Notes under the pieces: model-generated | The model's database searches: none | What the model was told of the DNA's origin: nothing | The model's input: the letters and a program-made list of their open reading frames with translations, nothing else | Shown here: positions 11,690 to 23,795 of the stretch, one piece after another | Numbering within the stretch: the first letter of the stretch is position 1 | Layout of the letters: each line of letters starts with the position of its first letter | Source: Paraspadella gotoi | Lineage: Eukaryota; Chaetognatha | Reading direction: 5' to 3' | Assembly: GCA_051294375.1 (NCBI GenBank) | Contig: CM119270.1 | Span: forward strand, 3,219,436 to 3,283,435 | Length of the DNA stretch: 64,000 bases | Translations under genes and position numbers: made by a program

Positions 11690-11770
11690 TTAAGCGCGTT
11701 TAGCAAGAACATAAAATAAGAAAAAAAAAAAAAAAAAACAAAATTCAGGTCTATACATTAGCCCGTTTGG
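11690..11770. other. Empty site for the GTCGGATCTGC element
   Basis: Unit 1 reads CGTTTAGCAAGAACATAAAATAAG into a poly-A run and then AACAAAATTCAGG and GAAAACCTTATT. In unit 2 the same flanks are separated by the 706-bp element at 22,384-23,089. This is the unoccupied allele. Confidence 0.65.
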
Positions 11771-12649
11771 AAAACCTTATTTTGTTTCTGTCTTGTCTCC
11801 CTCTCTTCACTCGCATCATGCTCGTCGTCCTCTCTCTCTCCTCTTTCGTTTCACCATCTTCTCTCCTGTTCTTTCTCTCCTCTCCTCTCTCTCTCTCCAT
11901 CACTCACTTCTCTTTGTCCTCCATCTCTCCCATTCTAGTCTCTAGATCAATATACTAATTACATATGAGGACGTTACGTGATGTCATTATATTTTTTTTC
12001 TTCTTTTTATTTATTATTTTCTTATTTTTCTGGACCCAAATTTAATTTTCATTTTTACATTTTCGATCGCATCTTTCTGACCCTGAACCGATTCAAAACA
12101 ATTTTGGTATAAAACACATAAAAAAACAAGAATTATTGTAACATATTTGATCTGTACTCCATGTGGCGTGTTACTTTTAAACTGCAAATCCGCACAGTCT
12201 GCCGTACGTGAAAATATGACTACCGGAAAGAAGGGGTATATAAATTATAATCAAAAAGATTCAGGAACGGAAGATATTATGGGAACACGAAGTATGAAAT
12301 ACTTGAGATCTCTGACGCATGCTGCAATTAATTATATTTTTATGCGTAAATACAGAAAAAACGAAATGTTCGATCTATTCTATGACATGTCTATAATACG
12401 ACGATTAATTGTGCGACCTGATGCTGTGCTTTGACATACGACTCTGTACGACATTACTGGTAGATAGAACATTATCAGTTTTCATCCATCTTGTTGGCGA
12501 GAAATTTGATAGCAACGGAAAAGTCAAACAGGCACTGCACCTACGCCGTTAATCCTCGCGTAGTCAGACGACGATAAGTCGCAGTGCGGACAGAATGCTG
12601 ATTAACGCACGATCTCAGCCGTGCGATAATTGCGCGTAGCGGGCGATCC

Positions 12650-12755
12650 TGTAATGACGATCTCAGCGACGAATAAATGCGACGATTCCTGTAGACGATC
12701 TCAATCGACGATAAATGCGACGAGATCTGATACGACGATCCCTCAGCGACGATCG
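12650..12755 (+). repeat. 36-bp CGACGATCTG minisatellite (unit 1, noisy)
   Basis: Degraded version of the repeat at 23,640-23,795. Extra bases are scattered through it (for example GACGAGATCTGATACGACG against GACGATCTGTACGACG), as expected if this contig was built from uncorrected reads. Confidence 0.7.
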
Positions 12756-14312
12756 CCTTTTTCTAGCTTTTCGCGCCAATTTCGGCGTAAAAAAAACGAG
12801 AAAAACGAAATCGAGAATTCGGAAACGACGAAGGAAGACGCGAAAACCCACTGTGCAGTACAAGAACACAAGCTCAGCACCTCTGTGTCCGCAACTACTC
12901 GCATCGCTGTTTCTCTTTCTTTTTTTTTTTTTTTTGACATTTTGTGAAAATGATTTCTCTTTTTGTTTCGTCTTCCCTTTATAATTTCCTTTAACCCAAC
13001 ACACAAACTATAAAAAAGAACTAACAACCGAACACAAGACAAACAAAAAACACAGAACTGATTTACGAAAAAGAGAAACCAGCAAAGACAACAAACAGAA
13101 AACGACATACAAAGAAACAAACAGAACCAAACAAGGCAACAACAACACAAAGTAACAATACAAAACACATGAGATGAGAAACGGTCAATATCAACATCCA
13201 TCTCTCGTTTTTTTCGTCGGAAAGTGAAGTCTCTCCCAGCTTCTTCACGCTTGCTCTTCTCGTATCAACCAGGATGGGCCCCCGCCGCCAATCCTGCCTT
13301 CCCCCTGTTTCGCCTCGCTTTTTCCCCGTGCACCTCATTGAAACCCGTGACCACCGGCCGACGTATTATGGGCGGACGTGTCGTCGTCAGTCGTGTCGTC
13401 CTTCTTATTCTACTTTTCTGTTCTTCTTCGTGAAACGTCGCGGTCTTAGTACGCTCCTCTTCTTCCGTCGTCGTCCTTTCCTGTGTTCGGCTGTGAATGG
13501 TGCGACTCGATGAGTGTGAAAGAATGGAGCGTGGGAGACTACTTCGGGTTGCGGTAACGTACGGTGGATACGTCAAGTGATTGAGACGGTCTAAAAAGCC
13601 GGGAGAAGTAGGAGAGTCATATGATGTTCTTGTCGGCGGAAGAAAAAGACAAAGAAGGAAGAGACGAAAAAATTTATTAAATTAACTCTTAATCATCATT
13701 GGAGATTTTGAGCTTTTGTTTCCTAAGAATCTAAGCGTGGTTTTTTGTTCTCGAGATACAAATTCTTCTTTCTTTTTACTTTTTTTTATTTTGCTTCTTT
13801 TAGGTTTATGTTCTTCGCTCAATTAACTTGGCACTGTATAAATTTTTTCCTACAGCTATTGGTATTGAGGTAGCGTTCGTTTTTTGGCTATAAAATAGTT
13901 GTTTGGTGTATGAAAGGAGGAGTAGAAAAGTCATGGAAGTTCAGGAGTCAATCGTAGTGAAGCGGAGATGAGGGGTTGAGGATGAGAGGATTTGTATTTT
14001 TTTGGATCACGGAATTCGGTAAAATATGACATCGGTTTTTTGATCCGTAACTGTGATTGATTTTCAAAATATTCTGAGTAGTTTTTTATATCGCCGTCTG
14101 TGCAACGGAAATTTGCAAACTGAAAATATCAATTTTTTTTAAATATTATTTTTTCTATGTTTAATCTGCATTTTCGTAAACATAGTCATAAGTTAGGTCA
14201 TAGGGACGAAACGAGCAGCTTCTGATAAAAGATTTACGTTAGATTAATCTTATAACAGGGGGGTTAGATATTTTTTATTTCATGATCAGACTGACATCGA
14301 GTATTTCGAACT

Positions 14313-14876
14313 TCAATGAATACGGGTCTCCTTTCGCAGGATTCCGAATACTTAACCTCACGCGAACTCCATGGACCTAACGATGAATCCGGCGAGTAAA
14401 TTTCTGCGAACATCACTGATTTCGGGCCGAGCCTCTATCTAGCACGTTTAGGGCGAGCGGGACACAATTCGTCGAGTGAGAGAACCGACATCCGTTCGTT
14501 TGCTGGCTATATTACGCATTCTGTCGTTGTTGCGAGAGTCTCTCTGCGGTTCGTCGCCTTGTGAAGTCGGAGGCCGCAGAAAGCCTCCCGGCCTCGCAGA
14601 TGCTGCAGTCAGGAGCCTAGCGAGCTCTCGTGAAAAGGACGGCGAGCGATCTTCGTCGTCACAAGGTTATAGGAACGTTGAGGAGCGTTTCGCTTCGGCA
14701 ACATCTTTCCGTAACGGACTCGCGAGCACACTTGGTTTCACCTCGAACTCTTTGGTCGGGAATTTCTCAGTCTCGAGCAGTCGCTCAACATTGACGTCAA
14801 TACAAAGGAGGAAGAACACGAGCAGTCTTTCACGTTCCACAAAAAAGAACACAGAAGATAAGCACAGCACGGAGGC
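14313..14876 (-). pseudogene. Sulfotransferase-like gene, remnant of last exon (unit 1)
   Basis: Collinear with exon 4 of the gene at 24,907-25,296. Recognisable words are the acceptor region CTTCCATCTCCAG, TTGACGTCAATGTTGA, and the complement of GAGAGTCTCTCTGC. It is about 560 bp against 390 bp in the intact copy, with many inserted bases, so no frame carries the conserved residues. Exons 1-3 are absent: about 600 bp upstream of this exon the sequence changes into the start of unit 2 near 15,300-15,540. It is either a true degraded duplicate cut inside intron 3 or a low-quality assembly of the same locus. Confidence 0.55.
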
Positions 14877-15539
14877 CTGGAGATGGAAAGTTTACGAGAA
14901 GAGTAGAAATAATCAATTCAAAAAATGAATATTAAATGTATATTCCAGGAAATATTATAAAGAGAAAATATACTCTACACTATCAAAAATAAAGTATTCT
15001 ATAGTAAAACGTCATTATGTATATTTTGTAATTATTCTTATTTAGTATATTTATTAAATAAATACAACATCTTCTAAATTTTTGTATCTTTTTGCAATTT
15101 AGTTCTATTCTTTTATCAATATCAATCTAGAAAGGAGTGGCAATAAAGATTGTTTGTAATATACATGTATTATTCCTATTATAGTAAATATGATATATAT
15201 TGAAGGAGATCTCAAATATCGATAAAATAAAAATATTTTGCTCTTGATATTTGGAAATAGTAAATGAAAATAAAGTCCGCGGACAAAAGAGGAAGAGATC
15301 GACATAAGTACACCCAACCTGCCCTTCGCTACGGAAACTCCTCAGTCATCTGTGTCCGGCCGACGCCAAGTTTTGTTCCGAAATTTCACAGAGATAATTG
15401 GGTATATTCGCAATTTCAGGGAAATATTCTTTCTTTTTGTTGTTTTCATGTCATTTCTCGGCATTAAGGGGCGTGAGTTCTGACGTCTATAGCCCTTAGA
15501 ATCTGCAATTAGCCCCGCCGGAAAACGCAGCCCAAAGGT

Positions 15540-15909
15540 CATCGTTGAAACGCCCCCTTCCGTTTCGACGCGGCGTCGTCAGAATGGGCGTGGCGACGAG
15601 GGCGTCGCCTCGCCCGACGTTTCGGCCGATAGGACGAGCGGCAGGGACCGGACAATCGAAGCGGACGGACGGACGGACTGCCGTGGCACCGGCAGGGACG
15701 GCAGGGACGGCAGAGACGGTAGGCGCGGCGCCAAGTCGGTCTGCACAAAACTCAGAACTTCCGGATTGAATTCCGCTTCTTCTTCGCCGGCGTCCAACTA
15801 CAAATTCGGCGGCGGCGGCGGCGGCGGCGGCTGCGGCGGCGGCGGCGGCGGCGGAGGAGGAGGAGGAGGAGGCGTCAACGGTCACTTCCCCATTCCTGTC
15901 GCTTCGCAG
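15540..15909 (+). promoter_or_regulatory. GC/CpG-rich island ending in a splice donor (unit 2)
   Basis: Counterpart of 3,238-3,700. It carries a (GGC)n tract followed by GGAGGAGGA and ends TTCGCAG, GTAAGG. The plus-strand donor is conserved between copies while reading frames are not. I read it as a promoter with a possible untranslated first exon. Poly-Ala/Ser frames on the minus strand come from the GGC repeat. Confidence 0.45.
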
Positions 15910-16520
15910 GTAAGGGTTGGTGGGTGAGAGTTAAAATTAAAATAGATTAAATTAGAAAACTATCAACTATCTCGCTGTTGAATATAAACGTATCGATTTA
16001 TTACTTTTAGGAATATAATTATTTTATAATATCGTTTGATAATAGAGGTGATTTATAACTCTTTGCTGTTTTTTTTTTTTAAATCAGCTTTTTTAATTTT
16101 TCTCATTTTTTTAATTTGTTATTTTTATTTCTTTTTTTTTTTTAACTTTTTCCCCTCTTTATTTCTTTCCTCTGTAATTACATCTGCGGTTTTTCTTTTT
16201 CATTTCTTTTTCATTTCTTTTTCTTTTCTTTTTCTTTTCTTTTCTTATTCTTTTCTTTTTCTTTTCTCTTTTCTTTTTTTTCTTTTGTTTATTTTTTTCT
16301 TTTTGTTTAAAACATTCCCGACTCTCGTGTTAAATCAGGTTTCTCAAATTTAACTCTAAGCTTTCTTGGTTCGGTTACTCGCTTTCGCGTTAAGAATCGT
16401 CCCGGGCGAATTTCGTAGTCGTCGTTGTTGTTGTCGTCGTCGTCATCTTTATCATCATCATTGTTATTATCGTCATTATCATCATCATAATCATCATCGT
16501 TATTTTTTTTATCATCAACG

Positions 16521-16556
<36 letters not shown>

Positions 16557-16668
16557 ACAACAACAACAATAATGATAACAACAGCAACAACAATAATGAT
16601 AACAACAACAACATCGTCATCGTCATCGTCTCCTCGTTATCATCGTCATTATGTTCTCGTAGCGGTCA

Positions 16669-16707
<39 letters not shown>

Positions 16708-16880
16708 TGGATCATTAGTCCGTTTTTCCCCGCGACCCGGGGCGGAGACGGACAAATTACCATGTCAATGGGTCCCCGTTGCGGGATTAAACGTCGCGTC
16801 ACGCCAAGCTACGCCATTCCGCGCCACGGTCACGCCATCGAGGAAAGACGCAAGAGAGAAGACAGAATCAAAAGAGAATG
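15910..16880. other. Gene-free AT- and T-rich stretch (unit 2)
   Basis: Follows the splice donor of the GC island and is presumably intronic if that exon is real. It contains (TTTTC)n tracts at 16,180-16,300 and TCA and GTC microsatellites at 16,520-16,708. The homologous interval in unit 1 is 3,701-6,210, longer because of the 1.5-kb insertion. Confidence 0.5.
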
Positions 16881-17115
16881 AAAGANNNNNNNNNNNNNNN
16901 NNNNNNNNNNNNNNNNNNNNNNNNNNNNNNNNNNNNNNNNNNNNNNNNNNNNNNNNNNNNNNNNNNNNNNNNNNNNNNNNNNNNNNNNNNNNNNNNNNNN
17001 NNNNNNNNNNNNNNNNNNNNNNNNNNNNNNNNNNNNNNATGTTTTCCTAAAAGACACCAACTGAGAGAGAAGACTCCCAGTAGATTCAGCCAAATTCAAA
17101 ATAAACGGGGCGGAG

Positions 17116-17184
<69 letters not shown>

Positions 17185-17287
17185 GAGCGTGTCTTAAAAC
17201 AAATCTCTAAATCTCAAGTTAATGCCAGATTCTACATTTTCTGGATTGAATGTTAAATGTGGATATTCAAAGGAAAGATGAAAAATA

Positions 17288-17490
17288 AAGGGAGTGATGC
17301 TGTAAAATACAGTTGAAACAGTTAAATAAAGGGATAAGTTAAATAAAGATAAATAAAGTTAAATAAAGTTAAATAAATAAAGGGAGTGATGCTGTAAAAT
17401 ACAGTTGAAACAGTTAAATAAAGGGATAAGTTAAATAAAGTTAAATAAAGTTAAATAAATAAAGGGAGTGATGCTGTAAAATACAGTTGA
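17288..17490. repeat. Minisatellite of about 82-93 bp, 3 copies (unit 2)
   Basis: Units start at 17,288, 17,381 and 17,463 with AGGGAGTGATGCTGTAAA, followed by AGTTAAATAAAG sub-repeats. Unit 1 has four copies at 6,843-7,135. Confidence 0.8.
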
Positions 17491-18339
17491 AGCAGTTTAT
17501 AAAAGTTGGGGACGAGGCTGGCGAGGTTCTTTCAGAGTTAATAAACTGAACTGTGAGAGGGTGTTTATTAAAATATTACTAGGTCGTGTTATGTTATTAT
17601 AGACGAAGGCAATTTACCGTCATTATTGAATGAATGGATCATTTTCATATTGGTTTTAGAAGAATAATAAAGAAATGTAATAAAATATTATAAAGAAAAG
17701 AGATTTCTTTCCCTTTAAACATCACATCAAATTCCTAGACAGGAAAAAAAGGAGGAAATAATCCAATCATTTTTTTTTCGTTTGGGGAAAAAGTTTTCGC
17801 TATCGTCGACCCCTTAAGTCGTTGCAGCTAAAGCGATCCTTGTTGTTGTTGTTGTTGTTGTTGCCACGATCGTGTCTACAATTGTCTGACTGATGTTTCA
17901 TTTTTATTGCTGTCAACTTTGCCCGTCTTTCCTTACAAGTTTATTTCTGACGGTTCCAATCGTAAAGGTATCAGTTTCCTCGTTGTCAAAAATATTCTAT
18001 CTGTTGCAATGCTGCAATGAAACCTAAGTTGTGCTCCAGTAGTTGGTGATCTTCATCGTTGTCGTCATCATCATCAGATTTGCAGGATTTCGTCATATTT
18101 TTCGACAAACTCGTCATCGTCATTGTCGTCGTCGTCGTCGTCGTCGGCGTCATGGTCGGGATTATCGCGTCAACGCCCATTTGACGCAGGGGACGAATCC
18201 ATCTTGAAAATCTTATCTCTCCCTCGTTTTCGCTTCGAACTCACTTCCCTTTTCGCCACGCCCCCATTTGAAATCATGACGCTCAACTCCCTCTCCAAAA
18301 CCAAATACTGATCTGCCTCAAAATTCCCTTAAAATCTCA

Positions 18340-18616
18340 TCCTGCCTCGTGGCTTCTCTCGGCATCTCGTCTCATCTCTTCCTCATCTCTCTTTACTCTC
18401 CTCGTCTCTTCTTCTCTCTCCTCTCTCTTGGTGCCAACCGCATAATCGTTTATAACGACAGTTAACTGTAATTTCTCCACGACGGAAGATTCCATGTATA
18501 ACGCGAGAATTTACCGTAATTTGTTTCATTGCCGGCATCTCTCTCTCTGCTCTCTTCTCTCTCTCTCCCTCTCCTGCTCTCTCTCTCTCTCTCTCCTTTT
18601 CTCCTCTCTTCCTCCG

Positions 18617-18659
<43 letters not shown>

Positions 18660-20480
18660 TCTCTTTTCTATATTCTGTTTATAATGTCATTCACTCTCAT
18701 GTCTCTCCCCCTCTCTATTAATACTCTCTCCCACCTCCTCCTCTCTTCTCTCGGCGCTCTGCTTCCTCTCTCTCTCTCTCTCTCTCCTCTCCTCGCTCTC
18801 TCTCCTCTCCCCTCCTTGCTCGTGACCGGAGCGATTCCGGACAAACGGAAGATAATACACTTTTCAATTTCTGGCCTGGAAATTCTTTTCCGTCGAATGA
18901 GAAAAGTAAACATAGAACCAAAAGGCGGAATAGAGGAAACAAGTTATAAACAAAACAACAAGGCATGAGATAGAGAGGAGAGAAGAGAGAGAGAGAGAGA
19001 GAAGAGAGGAGAGGAAGAGACGATAGAGAGAGAGAGAGAGTCGTTGAATTTTATGCGGGACTTATTTTATTAGCATTGCTTAATTTANNNNNNNNNNNNN
19101 NNNNNNNNNNNNAACCAAGTATGAATGAGAACACAAACATAAGGCATGAGGAAGAGAGAGAGAGAGAGAGGTAGAGAGATGAGAGAGAGATGAGAAGAGA
19201 GAGAGAGGAGAGAGAAAAGGGGAGAAGAAAAAAAGAAAGGGTGGAAAGAGAGGAGGTTGATTATTTGCGGGATTATCTAATTAGTTTTTTTTTCATTTAT
19301 AAGTCTCCCTCCGATTATTGAGACGAAGGTAAGGCAGTCAGCGTACTCTGCTCTAGCTCTCTCACTCATCTCAATCGTCGGCTATCATAAGAATGCTACC
19401 CCTCACGTCATTCTCTCTCAATCCACAGTCATCATCGTCCTCTCTCTCTCTCTCACTCTCTCTCCGTCTCGCTCGGGGTGCTCTCATCCTCAATCCATCT
19501 CTCTCCTACTTCTGCGAGTCATCTCTCTCTCTCTCCGTTCCTTCGAGCTGTCCTCTTAGCAATCTTGATCTCACATCCTCCCAACACATCGTTACCGCTC
19601 TGAATGATAACCATCACTATTGTTTAACAAGAAAAACATATTCCGGCGGCAGCCGTCTTTTGTCTCGCGCTGCGCAAGTCCCCGCCCAAAACGCGGCATA
19701 TTACCAAAAACCTCAAAGCGCGAACGAGCGCGGAGATAGAGAAATCCCGCAACTTCCAATCAAATTTCAGCAGCTCGAAAGAGAAAGAAATCACAAGAAA
19801 CCATTCGTTGTAGGATCAATACAGTTAGCATGTAACGGCGCGTGCCCCGCAGTGCGTCTCCCCAGCGCGCGCGCCGCCCCGCGCTCGGCGAGCGGGGTGC
19901 GGGAGCTCGCGCGCCGCGCTGCAGCGCCATCTCCGCTGGCGGCGGAGGAGTCGGTCGCTTTCGAGGGCGCAGGACGCGGGGAAGAAGAAATAAGCCGGAG
20001 GCTGAAAACGTTTCGTGTTGGGCGGAAGAAAAAAAGGAGAGAAGAAATATGTAAATGAGCCTGAAAAAAACATATCTGGAGTCGGGGGGAGCAAGAGGAG
20101 GCAGAGAGAGAGAAGGGAAATATACGATGAGGGGGTGGGGTAACGTTGGGTGATTGGTCGGAGGGAGAAGGTGTGGTGAGAGCGTGGTGGAAGGGTGAGT
20201 GGTGAAGGGAACGGTCAGCGAACTGATCGAGGGTCTCGGGTTAAAAAGAAACAGAGGTAAAAGATGGTTTTCAATTGGGCGACAGGAAACTCAGCTTTGG
20301 AGTTGATGTTTGAAGGGAACATATTCTTGGAAGCGGGGAATCCGTTTATTTCTTTGAAGGGCGGGAATATAGGACGGAAGGGAAACTAGTGGGGATTAAG
20401 GCAGTAAAGGTGGGAGAAGGGAGGAAAAATGAAGGTGGGAATGAGGGGAAGGGGAAGAAAAGGGGGAAAGGGGGAAGTGG

Positions 20481-20500
<20 letters not shown>
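18340..20500. other. Unit 2 orientation of the inverted segment
   Basis: Reverse-complement partner of 8,020-9,780. It is bordered by CT tracts on the left (18,360-18,430) and a GA tract on the right (20,485-20,510). It spans the 25-N join at 19,088-19,112, where the incoming contig partly repeats the outgoing one (AAGGCATGAG followed by GA tracts on both sides). A CpG-rich block lies at 19,840-19,990. No supported exon. Confidence 0.65.
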
Positions 20501-20514
<14 letters not shown>

Positions 20515-20885
20515 TTAAAGAATTGAAAGACATAACAAGATTAATCATAAGGGTTTCAAGCCTTTGGCTGTGCCGCTGTTTCTCAAGTAAAAGAAATATT
20601 ATTGCATCAAAAATCTATTTATAAACTAAGTGTACAAATAATATTGCCTCAGACTTTGTTTGTTTTTCTCTATACATCGGAATAAGTCTTTTTGTTTTCC
20701 CATTGAGTTTTCCACGACGCGGTCGATCCTCGAGGGCGGCGTTCGCTCGTGCGCACCGCAACCGGCTCCTCGCCCGCGCCGCGGCCGACCTTCCCCGCGC
20801 GCCGCATATTTAATCCCAAATGAAACTATTTACTCTTCCGCCATTTTTATTTTTCTCTCCCTTTTGTTTTTTTCCTCCTTTTCAC

Positions 20886-20989
20886 GCCGACCGACCGACC
20901 GACCGACGCTGGAAATCGCAGACGCACGAATCGGAAAGTTGGTACTGCGTGCCGCGCCCTCCCGCGCACCCAGCCTCTCCTTCTTCCAT
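20886..20989 (+). CDS. Candidate short exon (unit 2), frame unresolved
   Basis: Counterpart of 10,172-10,268. It follows a CpG-rich block (20,710-20,810), ATATTTAATCCC and a pyrimidine tract, and ends CTTCCAT, GTGAGT. The acceptor AG is not present in this copy. GACC tandem units at its start vary in number between copies. Product unknown. Confidence 0.25.
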
Positions 20990-21913
20990 GTGAGTACCGC
21001 GTGCGAGTCTCGTTCACGGATTCGTCACACCCATCCGTTGTGAAGAGTAGTCACGTGATTGCACCGGTTCACACACAGTCTGTCATACACTTTCTCGGGT
21101 CTCAAACTTCGCTCCGGACTGTCTCCGCATCTTTCGTCACTTTTCTCCGTTTAAGTTCGAAAATATCAAGAAAAAGAAATAATCGATTAAGGGAAAAAGA
21201 AAAGGAAAAGAAAAAAAGAAAATAAAAAAGAAAAGGAAAAGAGTGAAAAGTAGGAAAAATGAGGTTTGCCATTTTCTGTGAATGGGAGATGAGAAATAGA
21301 GATCGCGGAAAACATTTTAAAAAAAGAGGGAAAGAATGAGAGGGAAAAAATGAGCATCTTGGAAAAAAAAAATTTAGCATAATTTTCCGAAAATACCCGA
21401 ATTCTGTTTCTAATCCTAGAACTTAATTTTAATGTTTATATTTAACCAAACTCCAAAAACCTTAATCCCTAACTTTAATTCCTAACCAAGTCTTTATCTC
21501 TAACCCATGACATAATCATTAAACCTCAAACATTCCTAATTCAGAATTTAAGCTGAAAAAGAACGCTTTTGGAAAATATTGAAAAAAAATTCAAATGGAA
21601 CCGAAATCTGAGGGTTTTTTTTCTTTCCTTTTGTCTTTTTTTTTTTGAAGATAAGAAAAAAAGTTTGAGACTAAAATTTAAATAGAAAAAAAAAGTTGAG
21701 ATGGAAAGAAAAGAAGAAAATTGCGAAAATATGAAGAGAAAGAAAAAAAAAGATGTAAAAAGAAAGTATAATATATTGATTCGTTTTTTAATTTTCCAGT
21801 TGACGTTTCTTCTCTATTTCTCTTATTCTTCTTTTTTAATTTTTTTTCTTTATATATAATATATATTTTTTTTTTGAGAAGAGATTCGTTTTTTGGGATG
21901 AAATATCGCAATA

Positions 21914-22127
21914 CAGGGTGCACGACTCTCACTCTACACATTGTGCACAACGTGCATTGCACAATGCACATGGCGTATTCACTAGAAGATAACGGCGACA
22001 ATGTCTACGATTGCTGTCAGCAATGGCATTGCCATTTGTATTGGCAAAAAGTTACTCGCCACTCGTTAGAATTGTATGTATTGTAATTTGTCAATTTATC
22101 ATCGCGACTGAAATATAAACGACCCTG
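21914..22127. mobile_element. MITE with CAGGGT terminal inverted repeats
   Basis: The element begins TA-CAGGGTGCACGACTCTC and ends CGACCCTG-TA, giving inverted termini CAGGGT and a TA target duplication on both sides, as in Tc1/mariner-type non-autonomous elements. It is 214 bp and non-coding, with an internal palindromic block (CATTGTGCAC, GTGCATTGCACAATGCAC). Copies sit at the same place in unit 1 (11,183-11,413) and, cut at the left by a contig end, in unit 3 (31,106-31,311). A distant relative lies at about 59,490-59,640. Confidence 0.7.
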
Positions 22128-22234
22128 TATTTATTTATGTATTTATTTATCTTTTGCCATGTAACTTGTTCTTTTTATTTTCAGTTTATTTCACGTGAAG
22201 ACGCTAACACAAAAAGAATCACATTTGGCGAAAG

Positions 22235-22345
22235 ATCGATCGATTATAATCAAACTCACTCCTCACTTCTTACTCCTCACTCCTCACTGCTCTCTCCTGA
22301 CTTTTCACTCCTCACTCCTCACTCTTCACTCCTCAACGCACGTCT
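22235..22345. repeat. (ACTCCTC)n short tandem repeat
   Basis: Irregular repeats of CACTCCTC and CTTCACTC, also present in unit 3 at 31,425-31,510 with the same internal order. Non-coding. Confidence 0.7.
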
Positions 22346-22383
22346 TGTCAAATTTACTCCGTTTAGCAAAAATAAAATAAAAA

Positions 22384-23089
22384 ACAAGTTTGAGAAAACA
22401 ATGTCGGATCTGCCCACGATCATTATCGGTATTAATTAATTAATTTATAAATAATAATTAATTATTTAATTAATTAATAATTAATTAATCATGCCAATTA
22501 ATGCCAATATTAATTTATTCCAAAATGTTTTGTTTTGATTGATTAATTAACTAAATTAATTTATTGATAATTAATTGACAATTAAATAACTAATTAATTA
22601 TTTGATTAATTAATACATCTTCATTTACATTTAAAATAAAAGAAAAAGAAGCATAATCAATTAGTGAAACCAGGTTCTTTGTTTTTTCTATTTTAAACTC
22701 ACTTATTCTCACTTCAGTTCACCGAAAAGTATCTCCACTCTCAGTATATATTTTTGTTCTAAATCTTCACTAATCCATCGAACTTCAATCGACACACTCC
22801 CTACCCACACACAAAATTTCATTCCAATCCATCCATCCAATCACGAGTAATTGATGTTTTTGCTAGGTGGGAGACGGACGTGACCGGACGGACGGACGGA
22901 TGGACGGACGGACGACTGGACGGACGGACGGACGGACAGAGAGGACGGAGGACATCGTTTTTTTTGCATAATTTATCATAATTCGATGTTCTAGACATGT
23001 ATATAAGTTGTGCCCGACAATATTGAGGGCGGACCGACGGACCGACAAGGTAATTATAGAGTCGGGATCTGCTGATAAGCAGATCCGAC
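22384..23089. mobile_element. GTCGGATCTGC TIR element, copy A
   Basis: A 706-bp insertion relative to unit 1. Near its left end is GTCGGATCTGCC (22,403-22,414), and its right end is GCAGATCCGAC (23,079-23,089), the inverted counterpart. About 19 bp outside the left inverted repeat (ACAAGTTTGAG..AAACAATG) also belong to the element, because copy C has them too. Inside are AATTAATTA palindromic AT-rich sequence, a block with CATTTAAACTCATTTCCACT-type words, a (GGAC)n run (22,895-22,940) and AGATCGGG-type subterminal sequence. There is no reading frame for a transposase, so it is non-autonomous. Confidence 0.75.
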
Positions 23090-23149
23090 TAAAAAAAAAA
23101 CCCAAAAATTTTTCAGTTACGTACGTTGAAAAAACCTTATTGTTTTTGT

Positions 23150-23220
23150 CTGTCTCTCTTCTCTCTCTCTCTCTCTCCTTCTCTCCTTCTCTCTCTCTCG
23201 TCTCTCTCTCTCTCAGTTTA
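23150..23220. repeat. (CT)n microsatellite
   Basis: CT dinucleotides with CTTCTC interruptions between the element and the unit sequence. Unit 3 lacks this tract together with the right end of the element (junction at about 32,148). Confidence 0.85.
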
Positions 23221-23639
23221 AATCACACATGGGAGTATGGTTACAATATTTTCTATTTAGACCAAATTTCTATCCATTTCGATCCATCTTTGACCATGAA
23301 GATCACAATTTTGGTTAAAATAAAAAAAGAATTTGTCCCTGTACTCCCATTTGGGATCTTTAACTAAATCCAAATCTCCGTACCTGATATGACTCCCAAA
23401 GAAAATATATAAAATTTATAATCAAAAAGTATAACACGAATTAAAGCTTTGAATCTCGACCATCTGCAATTATTTTTTTTTATCGTAATACAAAAACGAT
23501 GTTGCGACTATCTCTATGACGACGTCTACGACGATTAATGCGACCATCTGTGCAACGATCTGTACGACCATCTGTGTGACATTTCAAGTTTTCATCCATC
23601 TGTGCGACGATTTTAGCAACAATCAATCTTCCGTTCTCA

Positions 23640-23795
23640 GCGACGATATCTGCGACGATCTGTACGACGATCTCAGCGACGATAATTGCGGCGATCTGTA
23701 TGACGATCTCAGCGACGATAAATGCGACGATCTGTACGACGATCTCAACGACGATAAATGCGACGATCTGTACGACGATCTCAGCGACGATCGCC
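23640..23795 (+). repeat. 36-bp minisatellite encoding a 12-residue Asp-rich period (unit 2)
   Basis: Tandem units of CGACGATCTGTACGACGATCTCAGCGACGATAAATG, best copies 23,690-23,795. One plus frame would read DDLYDDLSDDKC repeatedly, and other frames on both strands are open too, as expected from a 36-bp unit lacking stop codons. There is no start context, no splice support and no conserved extension, so I do not call a gene. Present in all three units. Confidence 0.8.

Noticed and set aside
22895-22945. (GGAC)n and (ACGG)n runs as a CRISPR-like or regulatory array
   Set aside because: Simple microsatellite without spacers, internal to a TIR element family and present in its other copies.
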